64,000 nucleotides of DNA from Chromatiales bacterium (ex Bugula neritina AB1) (GCA_001730015.1 MDLA01000133.1:1-64000), one strand, 5' to 3'. Numbered from the stretch's first letter, positions 17,430 through 26,885 are shown. Notes: generated by a model not told the origin, from the sequence alone. Numbers and translations: made by a program.

Positions 17430-17795
17430 TTATTCCAGTTTTAATTTCATGCCTTCGTGGCTGGCAATAAACCCGAGTTGCTCATAAAACCGAATAGCTT
17501 TCGGGCGTTGCTTATCGGACGTGAGCTGGATCATTCCAGCGCCCCTGGTTCGTGCTCTTGCGATAGCCCATTTGAATAGTGCTGCACCGATCCCCTGGCC
17601 GCGAAAGTCGCTATGAATGCGTACATCTTCGATGAGGCGGCGCCAGGTACCGGTGTGTGTCAGATAGGGGATAAATGTCAGGTGCAGCAGGCCGATGATT
17701 GCGGTGTCGTGTTCCAGTACGATAAGCTCGTTATTCGGGTCGGCGGCAATTGCAGAATGTAGAAATCTATCTGGAAAGGCCGCTGCCGGCGACGG
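17430..17795 (-). pseudogene. GNAT acetyltransferase remnant lacking its N-terminus
   Basis: The reverse frame is open from just after a TAG (17798-17796) to TAA (17432-17430) and encodes the last roughly 120 residues of a GNAT N-acetyltransferase. It shows AIAADPNNELIVLE, EDVRIHSDFRGQGIG (acetyl-CoA loop) and RFYEQLGFIASHEGMKL. Proteins of this kind normally have about 50 more residues. Upstream of the TAG the expected N-terminal strand is absent in frame and no ATG or GTG lies near the break. A nonsense or frameshift change has probably killed the gene; a sequencing error is the alternative. Confidence 0.65.
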
Positions 17796-17879
17796 CTAAT
17801 CCATATGTCAGGGTGGTTGATAGCGAAAATAGCCAAGCCGCGTGCCAGTAAACGCCGGGTACTAACTGGTTGGTAAACG

Positions 17880-18434
17880 TCACTGGTTTGAAGCAGTTGA
17901 GTGGTCGCTTTTCATTGTGCTTTCGCCGTGCTTCATTTCTTTTTTCTTTTGATTCATTGATCCGTGCGCGTGATTGCCGCTAATAGGCACGATATCCATT
18001 TTCACTTGAACTTCACCAGCGTGCTCGAATGTAAAGGTGGCTGTTGCCTGTTCTCCGGGTATAAGCTGCTTTTTGAGCTGCATGTACATCATGTGTAGTC
18101 CACCGGATTTCAGTGTTACTTCACCACCGGCCGGTATTTCCAGGCCATCTTCAAGTTGCCGCATTTTCATAACGTCGCCGTGCATAGACATTTCGTGTAT
18201 TTCGGTAATTTCGGCGAAGCCCGCGCTGCCTCCTGTCAATCGGTCTGCGGTGTCGCCGTTGTTGCGGATTATCGCGTATCCCGCAGCGGTTCTGGCGCCC
18301 GGCGGTGTTGCGCGTGTATGCGGGTTTGCGATGGTGAGTTTTCCGATTGTGAAATCTTCAGAAAATGCGGCAGGCGGAACCAGTAGCATTGAAAGCGATA
18401 CGCATGATGCGAGGTATAGGGTTCGTAGTGACAT
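17880..18434 (-). CDS. PCu(A)C-type periplasmic copper chaperone
   Basis: The protein (184 residues from ATG 18434) has a signal peptide ending near AAFS-EDF and the Cu(I)-binding pattern of PCu(A)C: His80 and Met91 in IHEMSMHGDVMKM, then His114 and Met116 in GGLHMMYM. The family delivers copper to the CuA centre of cytochrome oxidase. The tail is rich in His, Met and Lys (GNHAHGSM, KHGEST), which may add metal-binding capacity, as seen in some members. A TTG nine bases upstream is a less likely start. It is divergent from the M50 protease gene. Confidence 0.88.
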   Translation of the reverse strand: MSLRTLYLASCVSLSMLLVPPAAFSEDFTIGKLTIANPHTRATPPGARTAAGYAIIRNNGDTADRLTGGSAGFAEITEIHEMSMHGDVMKMRQLEDGLEIPAGGEVTLKSGGLHMMYMQLKKQLIPGEQATATFTFEHAGEVQVKMDIVPISGNHAHGSMNQKKKEMKHGESTMKSDHSTASNQ

Positions 18435-18555
18435 AAGCGGCAATAACAGGTGGAGGACGGCAGGACTGAATATAAATTATTTAAGTGATGCTGGTAGATC
18501 AAAAATCAACCGTCATCCATAATTACGTTTACAAAAATTTCTGTCAGGGATTCCA

Positions 18556-19638
18556 TTGGAACTGATTAACGATACGGTGTTTGGTAAAAGCCTGAGGCTC
18601 GAGGCCAATATGGCAGGCTGGCAGCAGTTGTACTGGGATGGCCAGCTGGTTTCGGTTCGACCCGCGAGCCCCGACACCCCCGAAGAGATCCAGCATGTCT
18701 TTGAGCTGCAAAGTGAGGCGGGAAATGTAGATTGCCAGCTCGATTTAAAACTGCGCTGGTCGCCATTGCAGCTGGAGTACACGGTATCCTCACAAGGTCA
18801 GGTGCTGCAAAGTAACAGTCGGGACGAAAAAGATATCGCCGGTACCACACCGGAAGAGCTGGTACCGATGCGGCGGCAGTTCAGTGTTGTGGGTCTGGCG
18901 TCTCTGGGAATTAAACTCCTGAAAAGCGCCAAGGCAATCAAGGTGCTGCTGGTTGGTGCCAGCGTGGCTGCTTACTCGTGGCTGTTTTCCTTTCAGTTTG
19001 CATTGCTGTTGTTGCTGTGTCTGGTTATACATGAATATGGACATATTCGCGCTATGAAGTATTTTGGCCTTAAGACCAAAGGGATCTATCTCATACCGTT
19101 TGTCGGGGGGCTGGCTGTAGGCGAAAACCGTCTCAATACCCGATGGCAAAGTGTGGTGATTTCTATTATGGGGCCGGTGTTCGGGTTGTTCCTTTCGGTG
19201 GCCTCGCTAGTGCTTTTCTATATAACCGGGGAGGCGATATTTGCTGGTCTGGCGGCATTTAATGCATTGCTGAACCTCTTTAATCTGTTGCCGATTCTAC
19301 CGCTCGACGGTGGACACATTCTAAAAGCGATAACCTTTTCCATGCACAATGCGGTTGGTCTGGTGTTGTGTGTGGCCGGTGCGATTCTGGGGGTTGTGCT
19401 GAGTTACTCCTTGGGTCTGGCGTTACTGGGTTTTCTGTTGTTGATTGGTAGCGGTGAGATTTTGCTCGAATGGCGCATGCGGCATCATAGTCCGTTGCTG
19501 CCACTTGATCGATATGGCCAGATTTTTTCGACGGTCTGGTATGTGCTGGTGATAGCAGCGTTTATCGGTGTGATCTATATTGTGGCATCAAGTGGAGACG
19601 AAGTGCTGAGGCTGCCGCTGGAGATACTGAAAAGCTGA
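18556..19638 (+). CDS. M50 (site-2) family membrane metalloprotease
   Basis: The 360-residue protein has an N-terminal soluble region (1-110) and then a multi-helix membrane domain with HEYGH (His159, Glu160, His163) and a second zinc ligand motif LPLDGGH (Asp251). These are the marks of site-2 proteases, which cut substrates within the membrane and often activate signalling factors. There is no PDZ domain, unlike RseP. The TTG start at 18556 follows AGGGA by about six bases; the first in-frame ATG is 54 bases later. No anti-sigma factor or obvious substrate gene is adjacent. Confidence 0.8.
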   Translation: MELINDTVFGKSLRLEANMAGWQQLYWDGQLVSVRPASPDTPEEIQHVFELQSEAGNVDCQLDLKLRWSPLQLEYTVSSQGQVLQSNSRDEKDIAGTTPEELVPMRRQFSVVGLASLGIKLLKSAKAIKVLLVGASVAAYSWLFSFQFALLLLLCLVIHEYGHIRAMKYFGLKTKGIYLIPFVGGLAVGENRLNTRWQSVVISIMGPVFGLFLSVASLVLFYITGEAIFAGLAAFNALLNLFNLLPILPLDGGHILKAITFSMHNAVGLVLCVAGAILGVVLSYSLGLALLGFLLLIGSGEILLEWRMRHHSPLLPLDRYGQIFSTVWYVLVIAAFIGVIYIVASSGDEVLRLPLEILKS

Positions 19639-19856
19639 TTACTGTGGTTCTTCGTCGAGGCTTCGGTATGCCGTCCCGCGTGATGCGGCGGTGACAGGCG
19701 TGAATGAGCATTTACTTCGGTTAATCCGGCGCTGAGCGTTTAAATAAACTGTTCAATATGGAAAGGTAGAGGGCAAATCGGTTGTAGTCAGCGTTTTTTT
19801 TGAATTATCGACTATTACACAAGAGGTAGATTCAAAAAGGACGAGGATAACGTTCG
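19639..19856. other. Short non-coding gap
   Basis: No gene or clear repeat seen. It probably carries the promoter for the lipoprotein gene at 19857. Confidence 0.4.
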
Positions 19857-20936
19857 ATGATTCATCTCTATTTCGCCATCCGCCGTTGGTCAATTCTGTT
19901 GCTGCCGCTAATGTTGCTGGCAGCCTGTGGCGGCGGTTCGACTATTAGCCAGAGTATCAGTACGGCTGATGCTAATCCGCCGATTCCGCAACTGGATGCC
20001 AGTACTACTACAGCAGCCTCTGCACCGGCGCAGCAAGCGCAGGCTCCAGCTGATGTTATGCCTCAACCAGCGCCGGTCCCGGAACCACCACCGAAACCTG
20101 AATCACCACCGACACCGGAACCAACGCCGGCGCCGGAACCAACTCCGGTAAGTGCCCCGGAGCCGGCAGTGGAAGCTGAGCCGACCCCTGAGCCAGCTCC
20201 GGTTGTAACACTAGCCATTAACCGGAACTATACCGTTGCTGATATCACTGATCTGATACTTGTCACTGGCCAATCTAATGCGCTTGGAGCCAATACCGAT
20301 TACGACGCAACGCTGGATAGTCCCGACAATCAGGTATTCGCCTTCACCGATGGCGGATGGCGTGTGGCTGATCTGCATCAGGTGTGGGATTTAAACTGGT
20401 TTCCGCGAGGTCATCCCACAGAAGAGCCGAGCAATAATTTTGCACTTCACTTCGGCAAACAGCTGGTCCGACAGGCACCGGATCGGGTGGTGGGTTTTAT
20501 CCTGGTTACGGCGCCGGGTACCGGGATCGAACATTGGGATCAGGGTGGAGAATTCTATACTGATCTGCAAAATAAGGTGGTTTCGGCGATAAACCAAACA
20601 CCCCATAAAAGTGGCGTTGACGGTATTCTCTGGCACCAGGGTGAAAACAATGCCGGAGACACCGCTTACTCTGGAAAGCTCGATGCATTGATTGCAAATT
20701 TCAGAAGTGAAAACTGGTTCGCTTCAAACCGGCCGTTTATCTGTGGTGAGACTGCCGTTTTCGAGGTCGTTAACCGGCAGTTGCTTGCGTTAAATTCAAA
20801 TGGCGACCAATGGAGCGGATGCGTGCGCTCGAACAGTCTGCTGGCTCAGTCTGACGGGTTTCATTTCAGTGCTGCCGGTCTTCGGGAGCTGGGTCGCCGC
20901 TATGCGGAAAAATACAGCGAAATGCTCGGGCTCTAG
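19857..20936 (+). CDS. Lipoprotein with proline-rich spacer and SGNH esterase (SASA-like) domain
   Basis: The 359-residue product has a lipoprotein signal with lipobox LAAC (Cys24), so it should be anchored in a membrane. A low-complexity spacer (about 40-118) full of PEP, PTP and APEP units lifts the catalytic domain off the surface. The domain starts LVTGQSNALG with nucleophile Ser140, has WHQGENNAG, and ends with DGFHFSAAG (Asp333, His336). This matches the sialate O-acetylesterase/DUF303 group, which removes acetyl groups from sugars, so it may act on acetylated polysaccharide (inference). The spacer repeats are prone to slippage. Confidence 0.78.
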   Translation: MIHLYFAIRRWSILLLPLMLLAACGGGSTISQSISTADANPPIPQLDASTTTAASAPAQQAQAPADVMPQPAPVPEPPPKPESPPTPEPTPAPEPTPVSAPEPAVEAEPTPEPAPVVTLAINRNYTVADITDLILVTGQSNALGANTDYDATLDSPDNQVFAFTDGGWRVADLHQVWDLNWFPRGHPTEEPSNNFALHFGKQLVRQAPDRVVGFILVTAPGTGIEHWDQGGEFYTDLQNKVVSAINQTPHKSGVDGILWHQGENNAGDTAYSGKLDALIANFRSENWFASNRPFICGETAVFEVVNRQLLALNSNGDQWSGCVRSNSLLAQSDGFHFSAAGLRELGRRYAEKYSEMLGL

Positions 20937-20948
20937 ATGTTATTTACA

Positions 20949-20972
20949 GGCCCGTTATTAGCACAACGGGCC
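20949..20972. terminator. Hairpin between convergent genes
   Basis: Perfect stem GGCCCGTT (20949-20956) with AACGGGCC (20965-20972) and an eight-base loop. It lies between the lipoprotein gene and the DUF937 gene, which converge. There is no T-run on either side, so a terminator role is only likely, not shown. Confidence 0.5.
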
Positions 20973-21011
20973 GGGCGGCAGGGTAGGCCGCCTAAGCAGT
21001 ACGCTAATTCT

Positions 21012-21608
21012 CTAACGTAGAGCAACTTTCACCGCCATGCTGAGGAGGTCGTCTATAACAGAGCCGTCTTTATCAGCATCGAGGAAGGTTGCCAGTAGTC
21101 CGCGGTTTTTGTTTGCTGAAACGCCGGAACTGAATATATCGTTATTCCGGTTACCTTCGAAAATACCACCACCAGACGATTTATTACCACCGCCCAGAAA
21201 TTTTTTACTCAGAGAGCTCATCACCAGGGTTGCCAGAATTGGCAGCGCTTTTTTTAGCAGCATGGAGGAAAGTCCGGATTTTTGAGCTCCGTGATTGGCA
21301 ATATTACGGCTGACATCTTTATTGCCGAAAATATGTCCTAGAATCGCGTTGCCTTCCTGAGTAGTAGCGCTTTGGCCTAAAGACGACGGGCTATCGAGAT
21401 ACTTTGAGTGATTGCCTTTGCTCAGTGCCCCGATGAGGTTGTCGAGTCCGTTGTCTGATTTCGCATTATTCTGCAGGCCGCGAGCCAGCGAAGGGATTAA
21501 TTGTCTGGCAGCAGTACGGGCATCGTTCTCGCCAACTCCAAGTTGCTTAGCCAGTTCTGCTACAACTTGATTGCTGTCGTTGCCGAGTATTGAATCCAGT
21601 AAGTTCAT
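21012..21608 (-). CDS. DUF937 family protein
   Basis: The 198-residue protein from ATG 21608 (MNLLDSILG) carries the DUF937 pattern: a helical N-terminus with AKQLGVGENDARTAARQLIPSLARGL, an ILGHIFGNKDVSRNIANHGAQKSGLS repeat-like segment and a glycine/serine-rich stretch (GGGNKSSGGGIFEG). A longer version starting with TTG at 21677 would add a proline-rich leader that looks untranslated. The C-terminus LDADKDGSVIDDLLSM resembles an EF-hand-like DxDxDG loop. No function is established for the family. Confidence 0.75.
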   Translation of the reverse strand: MNLLDSILGNDSNQVVAELAKQLGVGENDARTAARQLIPSLARGLQNNAKSDNGLDNLIGALSKGNHSKYLDSPSSLGQSATTQEGNAILGHIFGNKDVSRNIANHGAQKSGLSSMLLKKALPILATLVMSSLSKKFLGGGNKSSGGGIFEGNRNNDIFSSGVSANKNRGLLATFLDADKDGSVIDDLLSMAVKVALR

Positions 21609-21762
21609 GAGCGGTTTCCAATTAGTGTGAAGGCCGGGTGGGGTTCCAGGTGGCGGGATCTGACAGCCAGGTGGCAAGTAGGATGATTTGAATATGAGTG
21701 CAGGGTGAAAAATCAGCTTGCGGCAGCGGCGGCGGTAAATGCCACCGTTGCGCTTTGTTGAA

Positions 21763-22245
21763 TCAGCCTAGCTGTTCGAGAATCTTTTCTGCGGAGCTTA
21801 CGTCGTACGCCGGACCGTCTTCAACATTCAGGTGGGTGATTTTGCCATTGTCGACAATCATAGAAAACCGTTGCGATCGTACCCCGAGACCTCGCTCGAT
21901 CAGGTCCAGCTCAAGGCCCAATGCCTTGATCCAGGTGCCGCTGCCGTCAGCGGCCATCAGCAGATGCTCGGCATTCTGGGTTTTACTCCAGGCTCCCATT
22001 ACGAAGGGGTCATTGACCGAAACACAAACAACGCGATCGACTCCCTTCGCTTCAATTTTGTCGCAATTGGCGATAAAGCTCGGTAGATGTGATTCGGAGC
22101 AGGTTGGGGTGAATGCGCCTGGCACACCGAAAACTACTACTTTTTTTCCATTGAACAGATCATCTGTACTGATGCCTTCCGGGCCTTTTTCGCCCATAAA
22201 ACCAAGGTTGCCTGATGGGATGGTGTCGCCGACTTTAACGGTCAT
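21763..22245 (-). CDS. Peroxiredoxin, Prx5-type
   Basis: The 160-residue protein matches the Prx5 subfamily: GVPGAFTPTCS with peroxidatic Cys49, VNDPFVMGAW, and SQRFSMIVDNG. It reduces hydrogen peroxide and organic peroxides in the cytoplasm, usually with glutaredoxin or glutathione. No second conserved Cys is seen, so it probably works as a 1-Cys enzyme. It starts with ATG at 22245. Neighbours on the same strand are separated by about 100-150 bases and need not be one operon. Confidence 0.9.
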   Translation of the reverse strand: MTVKVGDTIPSGNLGFMGEKGPEGISTDDLFNGKKVVVFGVPGAFTPTCSESHLPSFIANCDKIEAKGVDRVVCVSVNDPFVMGAWSKTQNAEHLLMAADGSGTWIKALGLELDLIERGLGVRSQRFSMIVDNGKITHLNVEDGPAYDVSSAEKILEQLG

Positions 22246-22349
22246 TGTATTCTCGCTAGTGGGTTATGATGCGAAATGGAAACATAACGTGGCGAGTCCG
22301 TAAAGAGGTTTATCCGGGTTTTGGTTGACTGCGCAATTATAGATTGCGG

Positions 22350-23519
22350 TCAGAGTTCCAGTAGCTCCTGCAATTTCGAGCGCTGTGCGTAGCCATCATT
22401 GTAGCCAAGTTCGATCAGATCCCGGGCGAATGCTGAGTCAAACAGTAAGTAGCTGGTCAGTGGTCTGCCTTCTTTAGTCATGGCACCGAGCCCGCTCAGA
22501 AGAATTTTCATGGAGCGTGGAAACGATTTAATGTGCCTGGCAACAATTTGCCGGATATCGACACTCGGGGAGATCACCAGAAATTCAATCGGGCGAAGCA
22601 GTGCGTCGTCGTGCTGAAAGCTCTGACGCTTCGATTCGGCCAACGCAAAATTTATTCGGTTGAGGCGTTCGATATCTGAATCAAGGCGATCGATAAATAG
22701 TGTGTCAAACATGTAGCCCGCGATCTGGCCGAGATTCGGATACACAGGGGTGCTGTCGGGGATATCGTCAAGATACGGATTGCGCACACTGATGATCAGC
22801 AGTTTATTCGCACCGAGGTGTAGCGCCGGGCTCAAAGGTGCTGCCTCGCGCATGGAGCCATCACCGTAGTATTCATTAGAGAGTTTTATTGCCGGGAAAA
22901 CCACCGGTATGGCAATGGAAGCCATAAAATGATCAAGACGCAGGCGTTGTTCTGTGCCCATTCGCCGGGTCCGTTGCCACGGGGCGAGGTCGTCACATCC
23001 TTCGAAAAAGGTAACCGATGAACCTCGTCCATAGGAGGATGCGGTGATACCCAGTGCCCGCAATTGACCGCTTTGTATGCATTGGCGCATACGCGCAAGA
23101 TTGACATGGTGCTCGATCAGTGAGCGAAGCGGGGTGTTGTCGAGCAGAGACTCCGGCTGTGATTCTGATTTACCGCCGCTGGCAAATGACCAGATCCAGC
23201 GCGCTCCGGTTTTGGTGGTGGTTTTTGCATCGGTGCGAACGACCATGTCCATATGGAGGTTTTCCCACATGCCGAGCAGCCGGCGCATGGCGTCGCTGAA
23301 ATCGCCTGAGCGGCTGGCGATCATGCCGGCGTTTAATGCACCGGCAGAGGTACCGGTAACCACCGGAAAAGGTGATTGTGCACCGTTTGGGATCAGTTCT
23401 TCAACTGCTTTGAGCACCCCGACCTGATAGGCGTTACGCGCCCCGCCCCCGGGTAAAATCAGCCCTTTGGTTTGCTCTTCGGTGGAGGCTCGGTTTGCGA
23501 ACCAGTGTTGGATGCCCAT
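22350..23519 (-). CDS. Patatin-like phospholipase
   Basis: The 389-residue protein has the patatin fold signatures: oxyanion loop LPGGGARNAYQVG (22-35), nucleophile elbow GTSAG (Ser58) and the catalytic Asp in YYGDGSMREAAPLSP (DGS in place of the usual DGG). Such enzymes hydrolyse acyl lipids. The C-terminal half (SFPRSMKILLSGLGAM and so on) resembles the extension of the DUF3734-type bacterial patatins. No signal peptide is visible, so it is probably cytoplasmic or membrane-peripheral. Confidence 0.85.
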   Translation of the reverse strand: MGIQHWFANRASTEEQTKGLILPGGGARNAYQVGVLKAVEELIPNGAQSPFPVVTGTSAGALNAGMIASRSGDFSDAMRRLLGMWENLHMDMVVRTDAKTTTKTGARWIWSFASGGKSESQPESLLDNTPLRSLIEHHVNLARMRQCIQSGQLRALGITASSYGRGSSVTFFEGCDDLAPWQRTRRMGTEQRLRLDHFMASIAIPVVFPAIKLSNEYYGDGSMREAAPLSPALHLGANKLLIISVRNPYLDDIPDSTPVYPNLGQIAGYMFDTLFIDRLDSDIERLNRINFALAESKRQSFQHDDALLRPIEFLVISPSVDIRQIVARHIKSFPRSMKILLSGLGAMTKEGRPLTSYLLFDSAFARDLIELGYNDGYAQRSKLQELLEL

Positions 23520-23658
23520 AGAGAATAATTCGGCGGTCTGTGGCGTTTCTATAGCGCATCGGGTCGCACTATCGCGGGTGAATCAGCCGCGAAGAATACC
23601 AAGGGAATTGATCGATGGACAGACAATCCAATGCACCGTGTGTGCTTGTAATTTTTAA

Positions 23659-23868
23659 CTACGGTTTTGCGGATTTAACCTGCATCGAGTGGAACAAATC
23701 GCGTTTGGCAACTTCCACACTTTGCAGAGTTTTGCTGACATCCTGCCAGGTGACCTGGGAGGCGATACGGGCATTGCGATGATGCGCGCCAGCCATAGCG
23801 ATAATAACCCCTGCGGCAAACAGGATCAGTACCGCTTTACGAACTCCCGGATAACTAGCTTCTTGCAT
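23659..23868 (-). CDS. Small single-pass membrane protein (69 aa)
   Basis: From ATG 23868 the product is MQEASYPGVRKAV followed by one membrane helix (LILFAAGVIIAMAGA) and a short charged tail. The start lies 14 bases inside the end of the upstream gene (23855-24694), suggesting translational coupling and a joint role. I do not recognise a family. A longer reading from 23934 overlaps the upstream gene too far to be likely. Confidence 0.55.
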   Translation of the reverse strand: MQEASYPGVRKAVLILFAAGVIIAMAGAHHRNARIASQVTWQDVSKTLQSVEVAKRDLFHSMQVKSAKP

Positions 23869-24694
23869 TGCTGAAGAACTCCTGGCGTCCGATTTCCTTG
23901 ACAATCTGATCCACTTCGCGCCAGCTGGCAGCAAGATCGATCAGCGAACTTTCAATTCCGCCAAGTGCCTGCAGGTCTGTGAGAGCAAGGCGTACGTTGT
24001 TTCTAAGCTTTGCGGTGTTTGCCGCCTCCCGATACACTTGGGCGTTTTTTTCCAGCACGAACAGCACGTAGTCAACGCGTTCAGTACTGATTTTAAGTGT
24101 GGATAGCAAACGTGCCTGTGCACTGTCAAATCGCTGCCAGATATCAATCTGTGTCTGCAATGAATGCAGCACACTCTGGTTAGCGTTGATTGTCATCTGG
24201 TATCGATCCCGCTCTATGTCACTTTTCGCATTGGGTAGCGCCAGCCGGGCCTGTTCCATCTCGCGGGTTTTCTCGGCTATATGCTGATCGATTTCAGAAA
24301 TTGCGTCTCGGGTCTCGTGGCGTTTTTCATTGAGCTGCCGGTTACTTTTACGCGTGTACTTATGGTAGTCGCGGCGCATCGAGGCTGCTTCTTCAAAGTT
24401 GGCGGCAATCCGGTCAAGCTCGATGGACAATTCTTCGATGATATCGTCCATGCGGGACGCTTCGTCCACGCGCAGTTTCAGCTGCTGAAAAGCAATCAGG
24501 TTGCTCTGCAGCAGCGCTTGAGTGGTAGCTGCGCCAATGCGCTGTGACTCTGAAACCGTGTCGAGCAGGAATTGCTTGATTGATACGAATTGCTCGGGCA
24601 GATCGGACGTTGCAGCTGCCTGTGGTGAATTCCACAAACACAGTGCTAGCACCAGGCTTTGCAGGCATCCGGTATGGGATGGTCTGGCCCTCAT
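23855..24694 (-). CDS. Exported coiled-coil protein of unknown function
   Basis: The start at ATG 24694 is set by a strong GAGGAGAATT ribosome site and yields 279 residues with a signal peptide (LQSLVLALCLWNSPQAAA). The rest is almost wholly alpha-helical with heptad-like stretches (IIEELSIELDRIAANFEEA, ISEIDQHIAEKTREMEQARL), so it should form a long periplasmic coiled coil. I do not recognise the family. It overlaps the small membrane protein gene, and the two may form a membrane-tethered unit. It is divergent from argS. Confidence 0.65.
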   Translation of the reverse strand: MRARPSHTGCLQSLVLALCLWNSPQAAATSDLPEQFVSIKQFLLDTVSESQRIGAATTQALLQSNLIAFQQLKLRVDEASRMDDIIEELSIELDRIAANFEEAASMRRDYHKYTRKSNRQLNEKRHETRDAISEIDQHIAEKTREMEQARLALPNAKSDIERDRYQMTINANQSVLHSLQTQIDIWQRFDSAQARLLSTLKISTERVDYVLFVLEKNAQVYREAANTAKLRNNVRLALTDLQALGGIESSLIDLAASWREVDQIVKEIGRQEFFSNARS

Positions 24695-24880
24695 AATTCT
24701 CCTCGACCCGTTTCTTATTATTATTGTTTCGCTACCGGTTCTCTGCCGGCAGCCGTCGCGGTTAACGGCCTTGCGTGCAGATTCTTTAATTGTGTGCCCG
24801 CTGCAGATGATCTTACAAAGCAACACAAACCGACGATGTGAATTACAATAGAGGGAGACTGATAAGAGCAATCCTCACGT

Positions 24881-26833
24881 ATGAACGCCCTGCAAGAAAT
24901 AAAAGGCCACTTTGCTACTGCGCTGGCTCAGCTTACCGGCGACCCTGGTCCGCTGCTGGCAATGATCCGCCCGACGCAGGACGGAAAGTTTGGTGACTAT
25001 CAGGCCAATTGCGCAATGCCTCTGGCAAAGCAGCTGGGCAAAGCGCCGCGCGAGATCGCAGCGGATCTGGTCGCCTCGGTAGAGCTGTCTGACTTATGCG
25101 AAACCATTGAGGTGGCTGGCCCGGGTTTTATTAACCTTACCCTCAAGGACAGCTGGCTGACACGGCAACTTGCAGCGGCTCAGCAGGATGAGCGGCTCGG
25201 TATTGAGAACGCGCAGACGCCGCGCACGGTAGTAGTTGATTATTCGTCGCCGAATGTGGCCAAACCCATGCATGTCGGCCATATCCGCTCAACGGTCATT
25301 GGTGCAGCGCTGGCAAATATCCACCGCTTTCTTGGCCACCGGGTAATTACCGATAACCATCTCGGTGACTGGGGCACTCAGTTCGGCATGATCATTTATG
25401 GCTATAAGCATTTTGTTGATGCAGCGGCTTACCGGAAGGAGCCCGTATCTGAGTTAAGCCGGTTGTATAAATACGTGCGTGTACTGATGGACTATCACTC
25501 TGCAGTGCGCAAACTGCCGGAAGCCCGTGAAGCACTTGAAAAAATGCAGCTGGCGCAAGAACGGGTAAGTGCTACTGAAGCTTCCGGAAAATCTGAGATT
25601 AAGCAAAAGAAAAAAGATATATCCCGCCTCAACGAAAAAATAGCAGCGCAAACTGAAGTTATAGAGGGGCTGGCCGGCACCATTGAAAAAGTCAAAGCGG
25701 ATGCGGCTTTGCTTAGCGTAGCAAACGAGCATGCTGCTGTAGGGCAGGCAGTGCTCGATGAAACGGTTAGACTCCATTCGGGAAATCCGCAGAACCGTGA
25801 GTATTGGGACGAGTTTCTACCTTACTGCCTTGAAGATATTAATCGATTATATGATCGTCTGGGTGTCCGCTTTGACTATATTCTAGGGGAGAGCTTCTAC
25901 CATGATCAGCTTGGTCCGGTAGTTGAAGATTTCATCGAGCGGGATCTGGCCAGGGAAAGTGATGGTGCTATCTGTGTTTTCCTCGACGGCTATGAAGCGC
26001 CGATGATTATTCGTAAAAAAGATGGCGCGTATTTGTACCCCACCACAGATCTTGCCACCATTCAGCACCGGGTCAGTGAGTGGCAGGCCGACACTATGCT
26101 GTATGTTGTAGATCATCGACAGGGGGATCACTTCGATAAACTGTTTGATGCAGCAAGGCTATGGGGCTACACCGATGTTGAAATGACGCACGTCAGTTTC
26201 GGCACAGTACTGGGTGATGATGGTACGCCGTTTAAGACCCGTGCTGGTGATACGGTCGGGCTTGAAGGGCTGCTTGATGAAGCCGAGTCAAGAGCACTTG
26301 CGGTTGCCAAAGCGCAAAACCCTGATCTGGAAGAAGGCCGGCAGGCAGAAATCGGGCGGGTGGTCGGGATTGGCGCGCTAAAGTATGCCGATCTATCACA
26401 GAACCGTTCGTCTGACTATAAGTTCAGCTACGATAAAATGCTGGCGCTAAGAGGCAACACTGCCACGTATTTGCAGTATGCCAATGCCCGTGTGCACGGC
26501 ATTTTGCGCAATATGAATGTAAGCGTTGAGTCACTGCGAGGTGCCGATGGTGAGTTAATTTTTGCTGAACCAGTTGAGCGGCAAATGGCCATTCAGCTAT
26601 TGCGCTTCAGTGAAGCGTTGGATGATGTTCTAGTCGACTACAAACCAAATCTGTTGTGCAATTACCTGTTTGATCTGGCCCAGTTGTTTGCCCGGTTTTT
26701 CGATCAGTGCCCGGTAAAGGATGCGGGTTCAGTTGAGTTGCAGCAAAGCCGCCTGAAGCTTTGTGATTTGACAGCGAGAACGCTGACTACCGGTCTGGAT
26801 TTATTAGGCATAGAGGCACTTGATAGAATCTAG
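24881..26833 (+). CDS. argS: Arginyl-tRNA synthetase
   Basis: The 650-residue enzyme has the ArgS N-terminal additional domain, the HIGH-type motif HVGH (131-134) within SSPNVAKPMHVGHIRST, and the ALKYADLSQNRSSDYKF block, with the helical anticodon-binding domain at the end. It charges tRNA-Arg. It is longer than the roughly 577-residue E. coli enzyme because of an insertion at about 196-275 that is rich in Lys, Glu and Ala and looks coiled-coil (EIKQKKKDISRLNEKIAAQT). This form resembles the eukaryote-like/planctomycete ArgS group. It ends LGIEALDRI. Confidence 0.95.
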   Translation: MNALQEIKGHFATALAQLTGDPGPLLAMIRPTQDGKFGDYQANCAMPLAKQLGKAPREIAADLVASVELSDLCETIEVAGPGFINLTLKDSWLTRQLAAAQQDERLGIENAQTPRTVVVDYSSPNVAKPMHVGHIRSTVIGAALANIHRFLGHRVITDNHLGDWGTQFGMIIYGYKHFVDAAAYRKEPVSELSRLYKYVRVLMDYHSAVRKLPEAREALEKMQLAQERVSATEASGKSEIKQKKKDISRLNEKIAAQTEVIEGLAGTIEKVKADAALLSVANEHAAVGQAVLDETVRLHSGNPQNREYWDEFLPYCLEDINRLYDRLGVRFDYILGESFYHDQLGPVVEDFIERDLARESDGAICVFLDGYEAPMIIRKKDGAYLYPTTDLATIQHRVSEWQADTMLYVVDHRQGDHFDKLFDAARLWGYTDVEMTHVSFGTVLGDDGTPFKTRAGDTVGLEGLLDEAESRALAVAKAQNPDLEEGRQAEIGRVVGIGALKYADLSQNRSSDYKFSYDKMLALRGNTATYLQYANARVHGILRNMNVSVESLRGADGELIFAEPVERQMAIQLLRFSEALDDVLVDYKPNLLCNYLFDLAQLFARFFDQCPVKDAGSVELQQSRLKLCDLTARTLTTGLDLLGIEALDRI

Positions 26834-26885
26834 ATATATATACCATAGCGTTAATTTGTAAACGAATTCAGAGAGCGTCGGACAG

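Noticed and set aside
20040-20210. Repeated PEP/PTP-coding stretch as a possible CRISPR-like or satellite repeat
   Set aside because: It is a proline-rich linker within the lipoprotein gene, with no spacer pattern.
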